This document shows, in pieces, positions 1-7,290 of a stretch of DNA of 19,937 bases. The position numbers were made by a program, and so were the translations under genes. The stretch is taken from assembly GCA_021161625.1 (NCBI GenBank), contig JAGHAG010000066.1, positions 1-19,937 of the forward strand, in the 5' to 3' direction. The notes below the pieces were generated by a model that was not told the origin of the DNA, made no database searches, and saw only the letters and a list, made by a program, of their open reading frames with translations. Every line of letters starts with the position of its first letter. The first letter of the stretch is position 1. The stretch comes from Elusimicrobiota bacterium (GTDB lineage Bacteria; CG03).

Positions 1-47
1 CTTTTGTAAATGGAATTCTGGATAAAGTTGCAAAAGAAAAATTGTAG
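1..47 (+). CDS. nusB: NusB C-terminus (partial, 5' end outside window)
   Basis: Reading from base 3, the frame gives FVNGILDKVAKEKL followed by TAG at 45-47. The segment FVNGxLDKxA is the conserved last helix of the antitermination factor NusB (E. coli NusB ends with a very similar FVNGVLDKAA segment). NusB binds boxA RNA with NusE (ribosomal protein S10) and supports rRNA transcription antitermination. Only 14 residues are visible, so the call rests on this one motif. The stop codon lies inside a TTGTAGC string that resembles the ATGTAGC linker of the palindromic modules found elsewhere in the window, so a repeat insertion may have set the present C-terminus. An unrelated protein with a similar tail cannot be excluded. 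Confidence 0.7.
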   Translation, partial: FVNGILDKVAKEKL

Positions 48-67
48 CTCGAGACCCTTGGTCTGCG
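44..67. repeat. Degenerate palindromic module (TTGTAGC + AGACC/GGTCT)
   Basis: TTGTAGC is followed by AGACC CTT GGTCT (52-64) and then GCGAAAAAG. The core GACCCTTGGTCTGC is identical to the second palindrome at 5285-5301, but the left arm has decayed (GAGACC instead of CAGACC), leaving only a 5-bp stem. It abuts the end of nusB. Confidence 0.5.
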
Positions 68-431
68 AAAAAGTGATATGGAGACAAGAAAGTAAAGTGA
101 TAAGGTGATAAAGTGATATGGAGATATGGAGACAAGATGATAAGTAGAAAAGGGTAGTTAGTGATAAGGATTAAGTAGTAAGGAATAAGTGATGGGAAAA
201 ATGAAATACTTAATTCTTAAAGTGAGCGAAGTGAACGACTTAATCCTTAATCCTGATAAATACGGTTTGGGACATTTGAAATTTGGTAATTTGAATTTGT
301 TTAGGATTTAGAATTTAGGATTTTGAATTTGTTTGGTGCTTGGGATTTGGTGCTTGGAATTTATTTAAGAAGAAATGTAGCGGTCGCATTACCATGCGAC
401 AAAAGAAATGAAAAGATGATGGAGGTAAGAA
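48..431. other. Repeat-rich intergenic spacer, no gene seen
   Basis: No credible coding frame. The stretch is built of short degenerate repeats that often recur every 7 bases: AAGTGAT/AAGGTGA/GATATGG types (about 68-135), AAGGATT/AAGTAGT types (about 158-195), the reverse complement of the latter (about 210-255), and AATTTAG/GATTTTG types (about 280-362). It contains two palindromic modules, one degenerate (44-67) and one perfect (383-400). The only regulatory site I can support is the Shine-Dalgarno GGAGGTAAG at 421-429, which serves the gene at 432. Confidence 0.7.
375..400. repeat. ATGTA-linked palindromic module
   Basis: ATGTAGCG is followed by a perfect 7-bp inverted repeat, GTCGCAT (383-389) and ATGCGAC (394-400), with a TACC loop. 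A close copy lies at 8881-8906 with one base change in the left arm and one in the loop. It is a dispersed repeat of unknown function with hairpin-forming potential in DNA or RNA. Confidence 0.65.
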
Positions 432-704
432 ATGGCTAATTTTTTTAAAAAAATTTTTGGTGGTGGTTTCAGTGCTTCAAAAATTTCCGATTCTTTTGAA
501 AAGGATTTTTCACCAACTCAGCCTGGAAGATGCAAATACTGTGGTAAAAGTGTAATCTGGAAAGATTTAAAAACAGGTCAGCGATGGCCCTTAAATCCAA
601 AAAAAATGCACTGCGTTGACGATGATGGAAATGTTTTCCTTGCTTATGTGCCTCATTTTGAGACCTGCCATAAGTGGAGGAAAAATGAAAAAGAAAATAA
701 GTGA
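432..704 (+). CDS. Small putative zinc-binding protein, 90 aa
   Basis: A 90-residue protein starting at ATG 432, preceded by a good Shine-Dalgarno (GGAGGTAAG at 421-429). It has an amphipathic/basic N-terminus (MANFFKKIFGGG), then a compact region with CKYC (C34, C37) and HFETC (H75, C79), plus H60/C61. This layout suggests a single-zinc ribbon. The pattern of CxxC, an aromatic strand, then HxxxC near the end resembles small uncharacterised zinc-ribbon proteins often seen in phages and bacteria; that comparison is from memory. No enzymatic function can be assigned. It overlaps ligA by 20 bases (685-704), so the two are probably co-translated. A DNA-related role is suggested only by this neighbour. 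Confidence 0.65.
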   Translation: MANFFKKIFGGGFSASKISDSFEKDFSPTQPGRCKYCGKSVIWKDLKTGQRWPLNPKKMHCVDDDGNVFLAYVPHFETCHKWRKNEKENK

Positions 705-2694
705 GGCAGAGGCAAAAAAAAGAATAGATTTTCTTGTTGAGGAAATCTCCAGACACGATTATCTATATTATGTAAAAAACGAACCTGAAATTTCAGATGA
801 GGAATACGATGCTCTTTACAGGGAACTCAGAGAACTTGAGGAACAGTTCCCTCACTTAAAAAGAGAAGATTCTCCCACACAGAGAATTGGAGGTGCGCCC
901 TTAAAAGAGTTTAAGTCGGTTAAGCACAAAGTTCCAATGCTTTCATTAGATAACACCTATAATGAGGAAGAAATCCACGACTGGGTTGAACGAAATGAAA
1001 AAATTATTGGAAAGCAGAAGATGACCTTTGTTGTTGAACCAAAAATTGACGGTGTTGGAATTTCACTGAGATACGAGAAGGGAAAACTTAAACTTGGTGC
1101 AACAAGAGGGGATGGCATTACAGGGGATGATATCACGCACAACATAAAAACAATACGTTCAATTCCTCTTAAATTAAAAGATGGATATCCTGATGTTCTG
1201 GAAGTTCGTGGTGAAGTTTATATGGAGAAAAAAGCATTTGAGGAATTAAACCTCAAGAGAAGCAAAGAAAAACTTTCTACTTTTGCCAATCCAAGAAATG
1301 CAACAGCAGGAACTTTAAAACTTCTTGACCCAAGACAGACCGCAAAAAGAAAATTAAACTGTTTTGTTTATCAGGCAGGGGAAATAAATCCCCAGCCAGA
1401 AATAAAAACGCACTGGGAAATGCTTGAATACTTTAAAAGGATGGGGTTAAGAGTAAACGAACACATCAGAAAATTTGACACAATTGATGGGGTTATAAAG
1501 TATGCAAAAGAATTTGAAAAAATAAGAGACACTCTCCAATATGAAGTGGATGGCATGGTAATAAAGGTAAATGAACTTGGGCTTTATGAAAAACTTGGCA
1601 CAACCCTGAAAGCCCCGCGCTGGGCGGTTGCTTTTAAATTTGCAGCAAAGCAGGGAAGTGCACAGATTCTTTCTGTTGATGTTCAGGTTGGAAGGACAGG
1701 TGTGCTTACACCTGTTGCAAATCTATCTCCTACAAAAATAGGAGGTGTTGTTATAAAAAGAGCAACCCTTCACAATTTTGATGAGGTGAAAAGGCTTGGT
1801 GTAAAAGAAGGCGACTGGGTCTGGGTTGAAAGAAGCGGAGATGTTATTCCCAAGATAACAGGAGTTATAACTTCAAAAAGAACCGGCAAAGAAAAAGATA
1901 TTTCTATTCCTCAAAAGTGTCCTGTCTGTGGAAGCCCTGTGTTTAAAGATGAGGAAAATGTTGCAATTGTTTGTAAAAATTCTTTCTGTCCTGCTCAGAT
2001 AGAAAGAGGTTTAATTCATTTTGCAAGCAGAAAAGCAATGGACATAGAAGGTCTTGGAGAAAAAGTTGTCCACGAACTGATTGAAAGAGGATTTGTTAAA
2101 AACTTTGCTGACATTTACAGATTGAAAATAATAGATTTGTTTAAACTTCCTCTTTTTAAAGAGAAAAAAGCACAAAATCTTTTGAAGGGTATAGAGGCAA
2201 GCAAAAGAAGACCCCTTTCAAGATTTCTTTTTGCAATAGGAATTCCTCTTGCAGGAGAAAAAGCCTGTGAAATCCTTGCACAGAAATTCAAAACCCTTGA
2301 AAAAATTATGAAAGCAAAAAAACAAGAACTTGAAGAAATACCAGGAATAGGACCTAAAATGGCAGAGGCAATAATCAGATATTTTTCACTGCCTGTGACA
2401 AAAAAGAATCTGAGGGAACTTATGCAGTTGGGGGTAAGACCTGTTGAAGAGGAGGAAAGGGTTAAATCTGACAAACTCAAAGGAAAGGTTTTTGTTTTCA
2501 CAGGCACAATTCCGATTCCAAGAAGCGAAGCAGAAAAACTGGTTGTTGAAAATGGGGGCAGGGCTTCATCTTCAGTCAGTTCAAATACAGATTTTGTTGT
2601 TGTTGGAGAAAATCCCGGGTCAAAACTTCAAAAGGCAAAAAAACTGAACATAAAAACAATTCCCTACGAGGAGTTTTTAAAACTCATCAAATAA
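685..2694 (+). CDS. ligA: NAD-dependent DNA ligase LigA
   Basis: A 669-residue protein, close to E. coli LigA (671). It seals nicks in replication and repair using NAD+, via a lysine-AMP intermediate. In order: the Ia/adenylation region with SPTQRIGG (about 63-70) and HKVPMLSLDN (about 81-90); the nucleotidyltransferase motif EPKIDG with catalytic K120; the OB fold; a four-cysteine zinc finger (CPVC ... C ... C); helix-hairpin-helix repeats including EIPGIGPKMA; and a C-terminal BRCT domain (about 598-669, KGKVFVFTGT). I chose ATG 685 because GGAGG at 676-680 precedes it and family members begin here. An upstream in-frame ATG at 616 would add 23 unrelated residues that lie over the previous gene. 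Full length with no visible defect. Confidence 0.97.
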   Translation: MKKKISEAEAKKRIDFLVEEISRHDYLYYVKNEPEISDEEYDALYRELRELEEQFPHLKREDSPTQRIGGAPLKEFKSVKHKVPMLSLDNTYNEEEIHDWVERNEKIIGKQKMTFVVEPKIDGVGISLRYEKGKLKLGATRGDGITGDDITHNIKTIRSIPLKLKDGYPDVLEVRGEVYMEKKAFEELNLKRSKEKLSTFANPRNATAGTLKLLDPRQTAKRKLNCFVYQAGEINPQPEIKTHWEMLEYFKRMGLRVNEHIRKFDTIDGVIKYAKEFEKIRDTLQYEVDGMVIKVNELGLYEKLGTTLKAPRWAVAFKFAAKQGSAQILSVDVQVGRTGVLTPVANLSPTKIGGVVIKRATLHNFDEVKRLGVKEGDWVWVERSGDVIPKITGVITSKRTGKEKDISIPQKCPVCGSPVFKDEENVAIVCKNSFCPAQIERGLIHFASRKAMDIEGLGEKVVHELIERGFVKNFADIYRLKIIDLFKLPLFKEKKAQNLLKGIEASKRRPLSRFLFAIGIPLAGEKACEILAQKFKTLEKIMKAKKQELEEIPGIGPKMAEAIIRYFSLPVTKKNLRELMQLGVRPVEEEERVKSDKLKGKVFVFTGTIPIPRSEAEKLVVENGGRASSSVSSNTDFVVVGENPGSKLQKAKKLNIKTIPYEEFLKLIK

Positions 2695-2797
2695 ATTATA
2701 AAGCAGATTGTTTTCTCCATCTCTTTTCATCTGTTTTAATAAACGGGGTAAATATAGACATCTGCAAGAATAATTTGTAATAATAAGTGATAATTTT
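2695..2797. other. Short spacer after ligA
   Basis: About 100 AT-rich bases between the ligA stop and the first copy of the leader repeat. I see no clear hairpin followed by a T-run, so no intrinsic terminator is called, and no coding frame. Confidence 0.5.
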
Positions 2798-2801
2798 ATC
2801 G

Positions 2802-2826
2802 CATCGGAAATTGAAAATTTCCGATG
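2802..2826. promoter_or_regulatory. Operator-like perfect dyad, copy 1
   Basis: CATCGGAAATT (2802-2812), a GAA spacer, then AATTTCCGATG (2816-2826): an 11-bp perfect inverted repeat, identical to 12576-12600. Its centre coincides with the proposed -35 box TTGAAA (2811-2816), a typical position for a repressor site. It could equally be an RNA hairpin or a mobile-element palindrome. The operator reading is inference. Confidence 0.45.
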
Positions 2827-2839
2827 GATAAGGTAGATT
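2811..2839 (+). promoter_or_regulatory. Candidate sigma70 promoter in leader repeat, copy 1
   Basis: TTGAAA (2811-2816), 17-bp spacer, then TAGATT (2834-2839). The same arrangement with a better -10 occurs in copy 2. It would start a leader of roughly 135 bases before the EF-G-like gene. The -10 box matches consensus at 4 of 6 positions, so this is a moderate candidate. Confidence 0.4.
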
Positions 2840-2931
2840 TTTTATAAAATAAGGAATAAGTTTTTCAAGATAGTCAGGGAATGGACGAGGATTTATGAAG
2901 ACAGTAAAAATTATAAAAGGAAATGGGGGTT

Positions 2932-2952
2932 TCAGGGGGATATGCCCCCTGA
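2932..2952 (+). promoter_or_regulatory. Variable hairpin of leader repeat, copy 1
   Basis: TCAGGGGG (2932-2939), loop ATATG, CCCCCTGA (2945-2952): an 8-bp stem. Its right arm overlaps the segment 2947-2959 that can instead pair with 2867-2879, so two mutually exclusive structures can be drawn. The equivalent hairpin in copy 2 has a different stem sequence but the same TCAG/CTGA base. Confidence 0.55.
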
Positions 2953-2979
2953 CTATCTTACATAATGAGGAGGGAAAAA

Positions 2980-4923
2980 ATGGCATCAAAGGTCAAAAAC
3001 ATTGTATTTGCAGGAGAGCCACAGGCAGGGAAAACCCAGCTTTGCGAAGCAATTTTCTATAAAACAGGGGTTTCAACGCGTCTGAATCTTGTTGACAAAG
3101 GACAGAGCATTTTAGATTCTCAGAAAGACGAAAGAGAGAGAAAACTCACAATAGACATAGGACTCGGTTATTTTGATAAAGGCGATTTGAGGGTAAACAT
3201 CATAGACACCCCTGGTTATGCAGATTTTATTGGTGAGGTTCTTGCAGGGGTATTTGCTTCTGATTTTGTTTTTATTGTTGTGGATGCCTCATCCCAGATA
3301 ACCTATACTTCAAAGAGAATTTTTGATATTGCACAAAAATACAGCAAACCTGTTGCCTTTTTTATAAATGGTGCTTCAAAAGATGCAGCAAATATAACCC
3401 AATGCCTTGAAGAAATAAAGAAAATAACCATAAACGCTGCACCTTTTTATATTGCTGAAAAAGATTCAGGGAAAGATGTTCTTGAATCTGAAGGAATGGA
3501 AGAATACAGGGAAGCATTGATTGAAGCAGTTGCATCATCCGACGATACCCTGCTTGAAAAATATCTCAATGAGGGAACTCTTTCAAAAGAAGAAATAAAA
3601 CAACCTCTGCTTAAAGGTATAGAGGATGCAAAGATTGTCCCTGTTTTAAGTGGAGATGCAATTTCAGGAGTTGGGGTAGATTTTCTCATCTCTTTTATTG
3701 AGGACTTTGTTCCTGAAAAACAATATCAAAAAGATGGAGAATTTATAGGGCAGGTTTTCAAAATTTCTTCTCAGGGACACATAGGTGAAGTTGCTTATAC
3801 AAAAATCATTCAGGGAAAAATCACATCAGGAAGTGATATTTACAATGTGTCAAGAAGCGTTTCAATGAGAGCATCCCAGATATTGAAAATTATAGGAGCA
3901 GATAAGAAACAGGAATCTCAGGCACAGGCAGGTGATATTGTGGGCTTTGTAAAATTAAAGGAGGTCTGGGCAGGAGACACTCTTTCAACGTCAAAAAATA
4001 CAAAACCTCTGCCATTTGTGGAATTTCCCGAGCCTGTTTATTCGGTTGCAGTAAGACCAAAAACAAGAGGAGAAGAAGAAAAAGTTGCAACTTCTCTTGC
4101 TTCTTTGAGAAAAGAAAACCCCATCATTACATTTGGATTTAATCCAGAAACAAAACAGATGCTTCTTTCAGGGATGGGAAAAGTCCAGCTGGATATTCTT
4201 GCCAGAAGAATTATAGACAATTTTAACACAGAAATTGTTCTTTCTCCACCAAAAATTCCTTATAAAGAAACTTTTACAGTCCCTGCTGATGCCGAGGGAA
4301 AATACAAGAGACAGACAGGGGGGCACGGACAGTATGGACACTGCTTCATCAAGTTTGAACCCCTTGAAAGAGGAGCAGGTTTTGAATTTGTTGATCAGAT
4401 TGTCGGAGGTGCAATCCCTTCAAATTACATTCCTGCTGTTGAAAAGGGATTGAAAAATGCAATGGAAAAGGGTGTCATTGCAGGATATCCTGTTGTTGAT
4501 ATAAAAGCCACTCTGTACGACGGCACATATCATGAAGTTGATTCATCAAACCTTGCCTTTGAAATTGCAGCGTCAATGTGTTTGAGGAATGCTGCAGAAA
4601 AAGCATCTCCAATAGTTCTTGAACCGATTTATGAACTTGAAATTTTTGTCCCTGACGAGTTTACAGGCACAATAACAGGCGACATAACAGCAAGAAGAGG
4701 AAGAATTGTTTCTTTTGAAAAAGAGGGAGACCTCCAGAAAATAAAAGCACTTGTCCCGCTTGCCGAGATTCTGGAATATGTTAATGACCTTCGTTCAATG
4801 ACAAAAGGACAGGGAGAATTTAAAAGAAAATTTTCCCACTATGAACCTGCACCTCACAACATTATGCAGGCTCTTGTGGACCAGTATCAAAAACAACTGG
4901 CAGAAGGAAAGGTGGAAAGGTGA
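2980..4923 (+). CDS. EF-G-like translational GTPase (FusA2/EF-G2 type)
   Basis: A 647-residue protein, shorter than canonical EF-G (about 690-700). It has the P-loop GEPQAGKT (12-19), switch I ERERKLTI (51-58), switch II DTPGYADF (76-83), domain II, and EF-G domains III-V with GGHGQYGH and a C-terminal HYEPAP. Two features differ from true EF-G: the catalytic switch-II histidine (DTPGH) is tyrosine, and the guanine-recognition NKxD is replaced by N130-GASKD. Tyrosine at the first site is, from memory, also seen in actinobacterial FusA2-type paralogues, so this is probably an EF-G2-like paralogue whose translocation activity is uncertain. The start is ATG 2980, with GAGGAGGG at 2967-2974 in front; an in-frame ATG at 2965 overlaps that ribosome site and is unlikely. 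It stands alone after the leader repeat. Confidence 0.9.
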   Translation: MASKVKNIVFAGEPQAGKTQLCEAIFYKTGVSTRLNLVDKGQSILDSQKDERERKLTIDIGLGYFDKGDLRVNIIDTPGYADFIGEVLAGVFASDFVFIVVDASSQITYTSKRIFDIAQKYSKPVAFFINGASKDAANITQCLEEIKKITINAAPFYIAEKDSGKDVLESEGMEEYREALIEAVASSDDTLLEKYLNEGTLSKEEIKQPLLKGIEDAKIVPVLSGDAISGVGVDFLISFIEDFVPEKQYQKDGEFIGQVFKISSQGHIGEVAYTKIIQGKITSGSDIYNVSRSVSMRASQILKIIGADKKQESQAQAGDIVGFVKLKEVWAGDTLSTSKNTKPLPFVEFPEPVYSVAVRPKTRGEEEKVATSLASLRKENPIITFGFNPETKQMLLSGMGKVQLDILARRIIDNFNTEIVLSPPKIPYKETFTVPADAEGKYKRQTGGHGQYGHCFIKFEPLERGAGFEFVDQIVGGAIPSNYIPAVEKGLKNAMEKGVIAGYPVVDIKATLYDGTYHEVDSSNLAFEIAASMCLRNAAEKASPIVLEPIYELEIFVPDEFTGTITGDITARRGRIVSFEKEGDLQKIKALVPLAEILEYVNDLRSMTKGQGEFKRKFSHYEPAPHNIMQALVDQYQKQLAEGKVER

Positions 4924-4999
4924 TAAAGTGATATGGAGACAAGAAAATAAAGTGACAAGGAAAATGACAAATTAAAAGTTAAAAGTGAAAAGTTAAAAA

Positions 5000-5024
5000 C
5001 CCAGCCCCGCTTAGCGGAGCTGGG
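5000..5024. repeat. GC-rich hairpin
   Basis: CCCAGCCCCGC (5000-5010), loop TTA, GCGGAGCTGGG (5014-5024): an 11-bp stem with one C-A mismatch, followed by CGGGGTT. It lies 76 bases after the EF-G-like stop. No T-run follows on the + strand, so I do not call it a terminator, although it could block read-through or RNA decay. Confidence 0.55.
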
Positions 5025-5194
5025 CGGGGTTAAAAATGACAGAGTAAAAATGGAAAATTAGTGGTAAGGATTAAGTAGTAAGGATTAAGTGCCGAATGAA
5101 AAATAAAAAATTAAAAATGGAAAATGAAAAATTTATAATTAGTAGAAAAGTAGAAAAGTTGAAAAGTGAAAAAGGGGACAACCCCCTACTGATT

Positions 5195-5215
5195 CTCCCC
5201 CCTTTTAGGGGGGAG
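5195..5215. repeat. C6/G6 palindrome (REP-like)
   Basis: CTCCCCCC (5195-5202), loop TTTTA, GGGGGGAG (5208-5215), followed by a further G-run (5222-5227). It has the same general layout as 19806-19840. Palindromes with C-runs, a T/A loop and G-runs are widespread REP-like intergenic elements in bacteria. Confidence 0.6.
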
Positions 5216-5246
5216 ATTGAGAGGGGGGACTTATCAACTAAAAGAA

Positions 5247-5301
5247 ATGTATCCCCCACTAAGGCACTGGTGGGGGATGTATCTGCAGACCCTTGGTCTG
5301 C
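5247..5301. repeat. Two-palindrome ATGTA array
   Basis: ATGTAT (5247-5252), then palindrome 1 with CCCCCAC (5253-5259) and GTGGGGG (5270-5276). A second ATGTAT (5277-5282) precedes palindrome 2 with GCAGACC (5285-5291) and GGTCTGC (5295-5301), then TAAAAAG. The same order occurs at 8858-8906 with a different second palindrome. The constant linker and changing palindromes suggest modular assembly. Confidence 0.65.
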
Positions 5302-5354
5302 TAAAAAGTGGACAGAGGAAAGTGGAAAGAGGATAGAATGAAAAATGAAGCGAA

Positions 5355-5386
5355 ATTAGGAGATTGGGAGATTAGGAGATTAGGAA
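5355..5386. repeat. Tandem 8-bp repeat (ATTAGGAG)4
   Basis: Four consecutive units: ATTAGGAG, ATTGGGAG, ATTAGGAG, ATTAGGAA. Non-coding; function unknown. Confidence 0.7.
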
Positions 5387-5421
5387 AGATCGCGACCCGA
5401 CGAAGTCGGAGGAGCATATTT

Positions 5422-5456
5422 CTATCCACTATCCTCTATCCACTATCCACTATTTA
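5422..5456. repeat. Tandem 7-bp repeat (CTATCCA)5
   Basis: Five units: CTATCCA, CTATCCT, CTATCCA, CTATCCA, CTATTTA. It ends 4 bases before the AAGGAGG that serves yebC. A related array lies immediately upstream of the ribosome site at 9066, and a reverse-complement version lies at about 19702-19728. Confidence 0.7.
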
Positions 5457-5471
5457 AAATAAGGAGGAATC

Positions 5472-6215
5472 ATGAGTGGACATTCCAGATGGGCAGGGAT
5501 TAAACACAAAAAAGCAGCACAGGATGCAAAGAAAGGAAAGATTTTTTCAAAGCTTGTAAGGGAAATAACTGTTGCTACAAAAGAAGGCGGTCCTGACCCT
5601 GAAAAAAATCCAAAACTCAGAATTGTAATTCAAAAGGCAAAACAATACAATATGCCACAGGAAAACATAAAAAAGGCGATTGAAAGAAGTATAAAAACTC
5701 AGGAGTCCTATGAAACCGTCCATTACGAAGGATATGGTCCTGGTGGAGTTGCTGTGGTTGTCCGCGCCCAGACAGACAACAGAAACAGAACCACACAGGA
5801 AATCAGAAGAATTTTTTCAAAACATGGTGGTAATCTCGGTGAGGTCGGATGCGTTGGCTGGATGTTTAAGAAAAAAGGGTTTATCCTTGTTGATAAAAGC
5901 ATTGGAGAGGAAAAACTCATGGAGCTCATTTTTGAGACAAAAGTTGAGGACATGAAGGAAAGCGAAGAAGGATTTGAAATAACAACAGATGCTCAAAACT
6001 TTGAGGAAGTTCACGAATTTTTGAAAAGCAAAAATGTCCCTGTAAAGAATGCAGAGATTACGAATATCCCGCAGACATACATAAAACTGGAAGGCGATGA
6101 TGCTAGAAAAATGCTTGCACTTATGGATGATCTGGAAAATCACGATGATGTTACAGAAACATCAGCAAATTTTGACATTCCTGAGGAGATTATGAAAAAA
6201 TTTGAAAATGGATAA
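5472..6215 (+). CDS. yebC: YebC/PmpR family protein (TACO1 homologue)
   Basis: A 247-residue protein (E. coli YebC 246) with the family's N-terminal signature SGHSRWAGIKHKKAAQDAKK and the conserved YEGYGPGGVAVVV segment near residues 84-96. The family was long annotated as a transcriptional regulator. Later work on YebC2 and mitochondrial TACO1 points to ribosome association and help in translating difficult (proline-rich) stretches. The start is ATG 5472 with AAGGAGGA in front. It is first in the yebC-ruvC-ruvA-gmk operon and shares one base (TAATG) with ruvC. The yebC-ruvC pairing is widely conserved. Full length with no defects. Confidence 0.95.
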   Translation: MSGHSRWAGIKHKKAAQDAKKGKIFSKLVREITVATKEGGPDPEKNPKLRIVIQKAKQYNMPQENIKKAIERSIKTQESYETVHYEGYGPGGVAVVVRAQTDNRNRTTQEIRRIFSKHGGNLGEVGCVGWMFKKKGFILVDKSIGEEKLMELIFETKVEDMKESEEGFEITTDAQNFEEVHEFLKSKNVPVKNAEITNIPQTYIKLEGDDARKMLALMDDLENHDDVTETSANFDIPEEIMKKFENG

Positions 6216-6706
6216 TGGCTCAATATATAAAAGTTCTTGGTGTTGACCCTGGAACGCATGTTCTTGGGTGGGGTGTGATTGAAGGAAACAGAAATACTTT
6301 TGCGCTGTGTGAGTTTGGGGTGATAAAGCCAAAAACAATGCTCCCACTTCCAGACAGGCTTCTTTTTCTTTTTGAGAAATTTCAAGAAATTCTTGAAAAA
6401 TTTCTGCCTGATGCTGTTGTATGTGAGGACCCGTTTTTTTTTAAAGACATAAGAGCAGCTGTTAACATTGGAAGGGCGTGGTCAATTGTTGCAGTTCTTG
6501 CAAGAAAAAGAGGAATAAAATTTTCAACTTATTCGCCGCTTGAAGTAAAAAAATCAATTACATCTTATGGGCGTGCCACAAAAGAGCAGGTAAACCAGCA
6601 GGTAAAGAGGATTTTTAATGTAAGTAAAAAAATTCCTCTGGATGCCTCTGATGCAATTGCCTGTGCGTTTTGCTATATGTCAGATTTGAGGAATTATAAA
6701 GGATGA
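6215..6706 (+). CDS. ruvC: Holliday junction endonuclease RuvC
   Basis: A 163-residue protein of normal RuvC length (E. coli 173). It resolves Holliday junctions by symmetric nicking together with RuvAB. The RNase H-fold acidic residues are visible: D11 in GVDPGTHVLGWG, E71 in VVCEDPFF, and D143 and D146 in PLDASDAIACA. It is translated from an ATG overlapping the yebC stop (TAATG) and overlaps ruvA by 4 bases (ATGA), indicating translational coupling. RuvB is not in the window, so it must be encoded elsewhere. Confidence 0.96.
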   Translation: MAQYIKVLGVDPGTHVLGWGVIEGNRNTFALCEFGVIKPKTMLPLPDRLLFLFEKFQEILEKFLPDAVVCEDPFFFKDIRAAVNIGRAWSIVAVLARKRGIKFSTYSPLEVKKSITSYGRATKEQVNQQVKRIFNVSKKIPLDASDAIACAFCYMSDLRNYKG

Positions 6707-7290
6707 TAGGTTTTTTAAAAGGAAAAGTATTGATGAAAAACGATGTTGTGGTTCTGGATGTAGGTGGCATAGGTTTTGAAATAAACACAACACAGGCGAC
6801 AAAGATGGAATTAGATGTAGGAGAGGAATGCTCTCTATTTACCACAGTAAGATATGTGAGGGATGACCTCCCCCAGATTTACGGATTTAAGAGGGTGATT
6901 GAAAAAGAAATTTTTGAACTTCTGGTTTCTGTTTCAGGAATTGGACCAAAAGTTGCAATGTCGGTTCTGGATGCCTTTGGCATTGGGGAGATTGTTCAGA
7001 TTATTGAGGGGAAGGATGTTGCCCGTCTTTGTATGGTTGGAGGTGTTGGAAAGAAAGGCGCAGAGAGAATAATCATTGATTTAAAAGATAAAATCAAAAA
7101 AATATCAGGCATTCCAGAAGTGACTATAAAACAAACTTTTGAGAGAGATGCAGTTGATGCTCTTGTTGCCCTTGGTTTTCCAAATTTTTCAGCAAGAAAG
7201 GCGGTTGAAGATGTCTTAAGAGAAAACCCATCCCTTAAAACAGCAGAGGAAATAATAAAAGTTGCCCTTGAGAGGTTGAGCAAAAAATGA
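6703..7290 (+). CDS. ruvA: Holliday junction DNA-binding subunit RuvA
   Basis: A 195-residue protein (E. coli RuvA 203). It forms the tetramer that holds a four-way junction flat and loads RuvB. Residues 1-60 form the OB fold; the acidic pin equivalent is D54-D55 in RDDLPQIYGF. Two helix-hairpin-helix motifs follow (VSGIGPKVA at 76-84 and VGGVGKKGAERI at about 112-123), and a C-terminal RuvB-contacting domain occupies about 148-195 (DALVALGF). The gene overlaps ruvC and gmk by 4 bases each (ATGA junctions). Confidence 0.96.
   Translation: MIGFLKGKVLMKNDVVVLDVGGIGFEINTTQATKMELDVGEECSLFTTVRYVRDDLPQIYGFKRVIEKEIFELLVSVSGIGPKVAMSVLDAFGIGEIVQIIEGKDVARLCMVGGVGKKGAERIIIDLKDKIKKISGIPEVTIKQTFERDAVDALVALGFPNFSARKAVEDVLRENPSLKTAEEIIKVALERLSKK

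Larger units (their letters stand above)
2798..2960 (+). repeat. Structured promoter/leader repeat, copy 1
   Basis: This 163-base block aligns with 12572-12738. The first 38 bases are identical (2798-2835 against 12572-12609). Bases 2867-2935 match 12642-12710 at 65 of 69 positions by eye, and the last 12 bases CTGACTATCTTA are identical. The 13 bases in between (2936-2948) are unrelated to the 16 bases in copy 2, yet both are palindromic. Bases 2867-2879 (AAGATAGTCAGGG) are perfectly complementary to 2947-2959. It ends 20 bases before the EF-G-like start. It is either a mobile palindromic element or a shared cis-regulatory leader. Confidence 0.85.
4924..5471. other. Repeat-rich intergenic spacer, no gene seen
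   Basis: This 548-base stretch is made of repeats: AAAGTTA/AAAGTGA-type 7-base units (about 4968-4997), a strong GC-rich hairpin (5000-5024), TAAGGAT/TAAGTAG units (about 5065-5091), A-rich 7- and 8-base units (about 5096-5170), a C6/G6 palindrome (5195-5215), the two-palindrome ATGTA array (5247-5301), AAAGTGG units (about 5305-5335), four ATTAGGAG-like 8-base units (5355-5386), a CCGAC-GAA-GTCGG palindrome (5397-5409) and five CTATCCA-like 7-base units (5422-5456). An 81-codon open frame across 5096-5341 is repeat-derived and not credible. The Shine-Dalgarno for yebC is AAGGAGGA at 5461-5468. Confidence 0.75.

Noticed and set aside
48..431. CRISPR array
   Set aside because: Units are 7-14 bases, degenerate and without unique spacers of uniform length; there are no cas genes.
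616..684. In-frame upstream extension of ligA
   Set aside because: The extra 23 residues are unlike LigA, lie over the preceding gene and lack a ribosome site, while GGAGG precedes ATG 685.
2965..2979. Earlier in-frame ATG for the EF-G-like gene
   Set aside because: It overlaps the GAGGAGGG ribosome site that serves ATG 2980 and would add only five residues of Shine-Dalgarno-derived sequence.
2696..2989. Minus-strand frame across leader repeat copy 1, similar to one at 12462-12752
   Set aside because: The two minus-strand frames look alike only because they read the same repeat. Copy differences alter amino acids freely, the frames end inside genes, and there is no ribosome site.
5000..5040. 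Intrinsic terminator after the EF-G-like gene
   Set aside because: The hairpin is strong, but it is followed by CGGGGTTAAAAA rather than a T-run on the + strand, and it resembles a dispersed palindrome.
5096..5341. 81-codon + strand open frame
   Set aside because: It is composed entirely of tandem repeats and palindromes, has no plausible protein character and no ribosome site.
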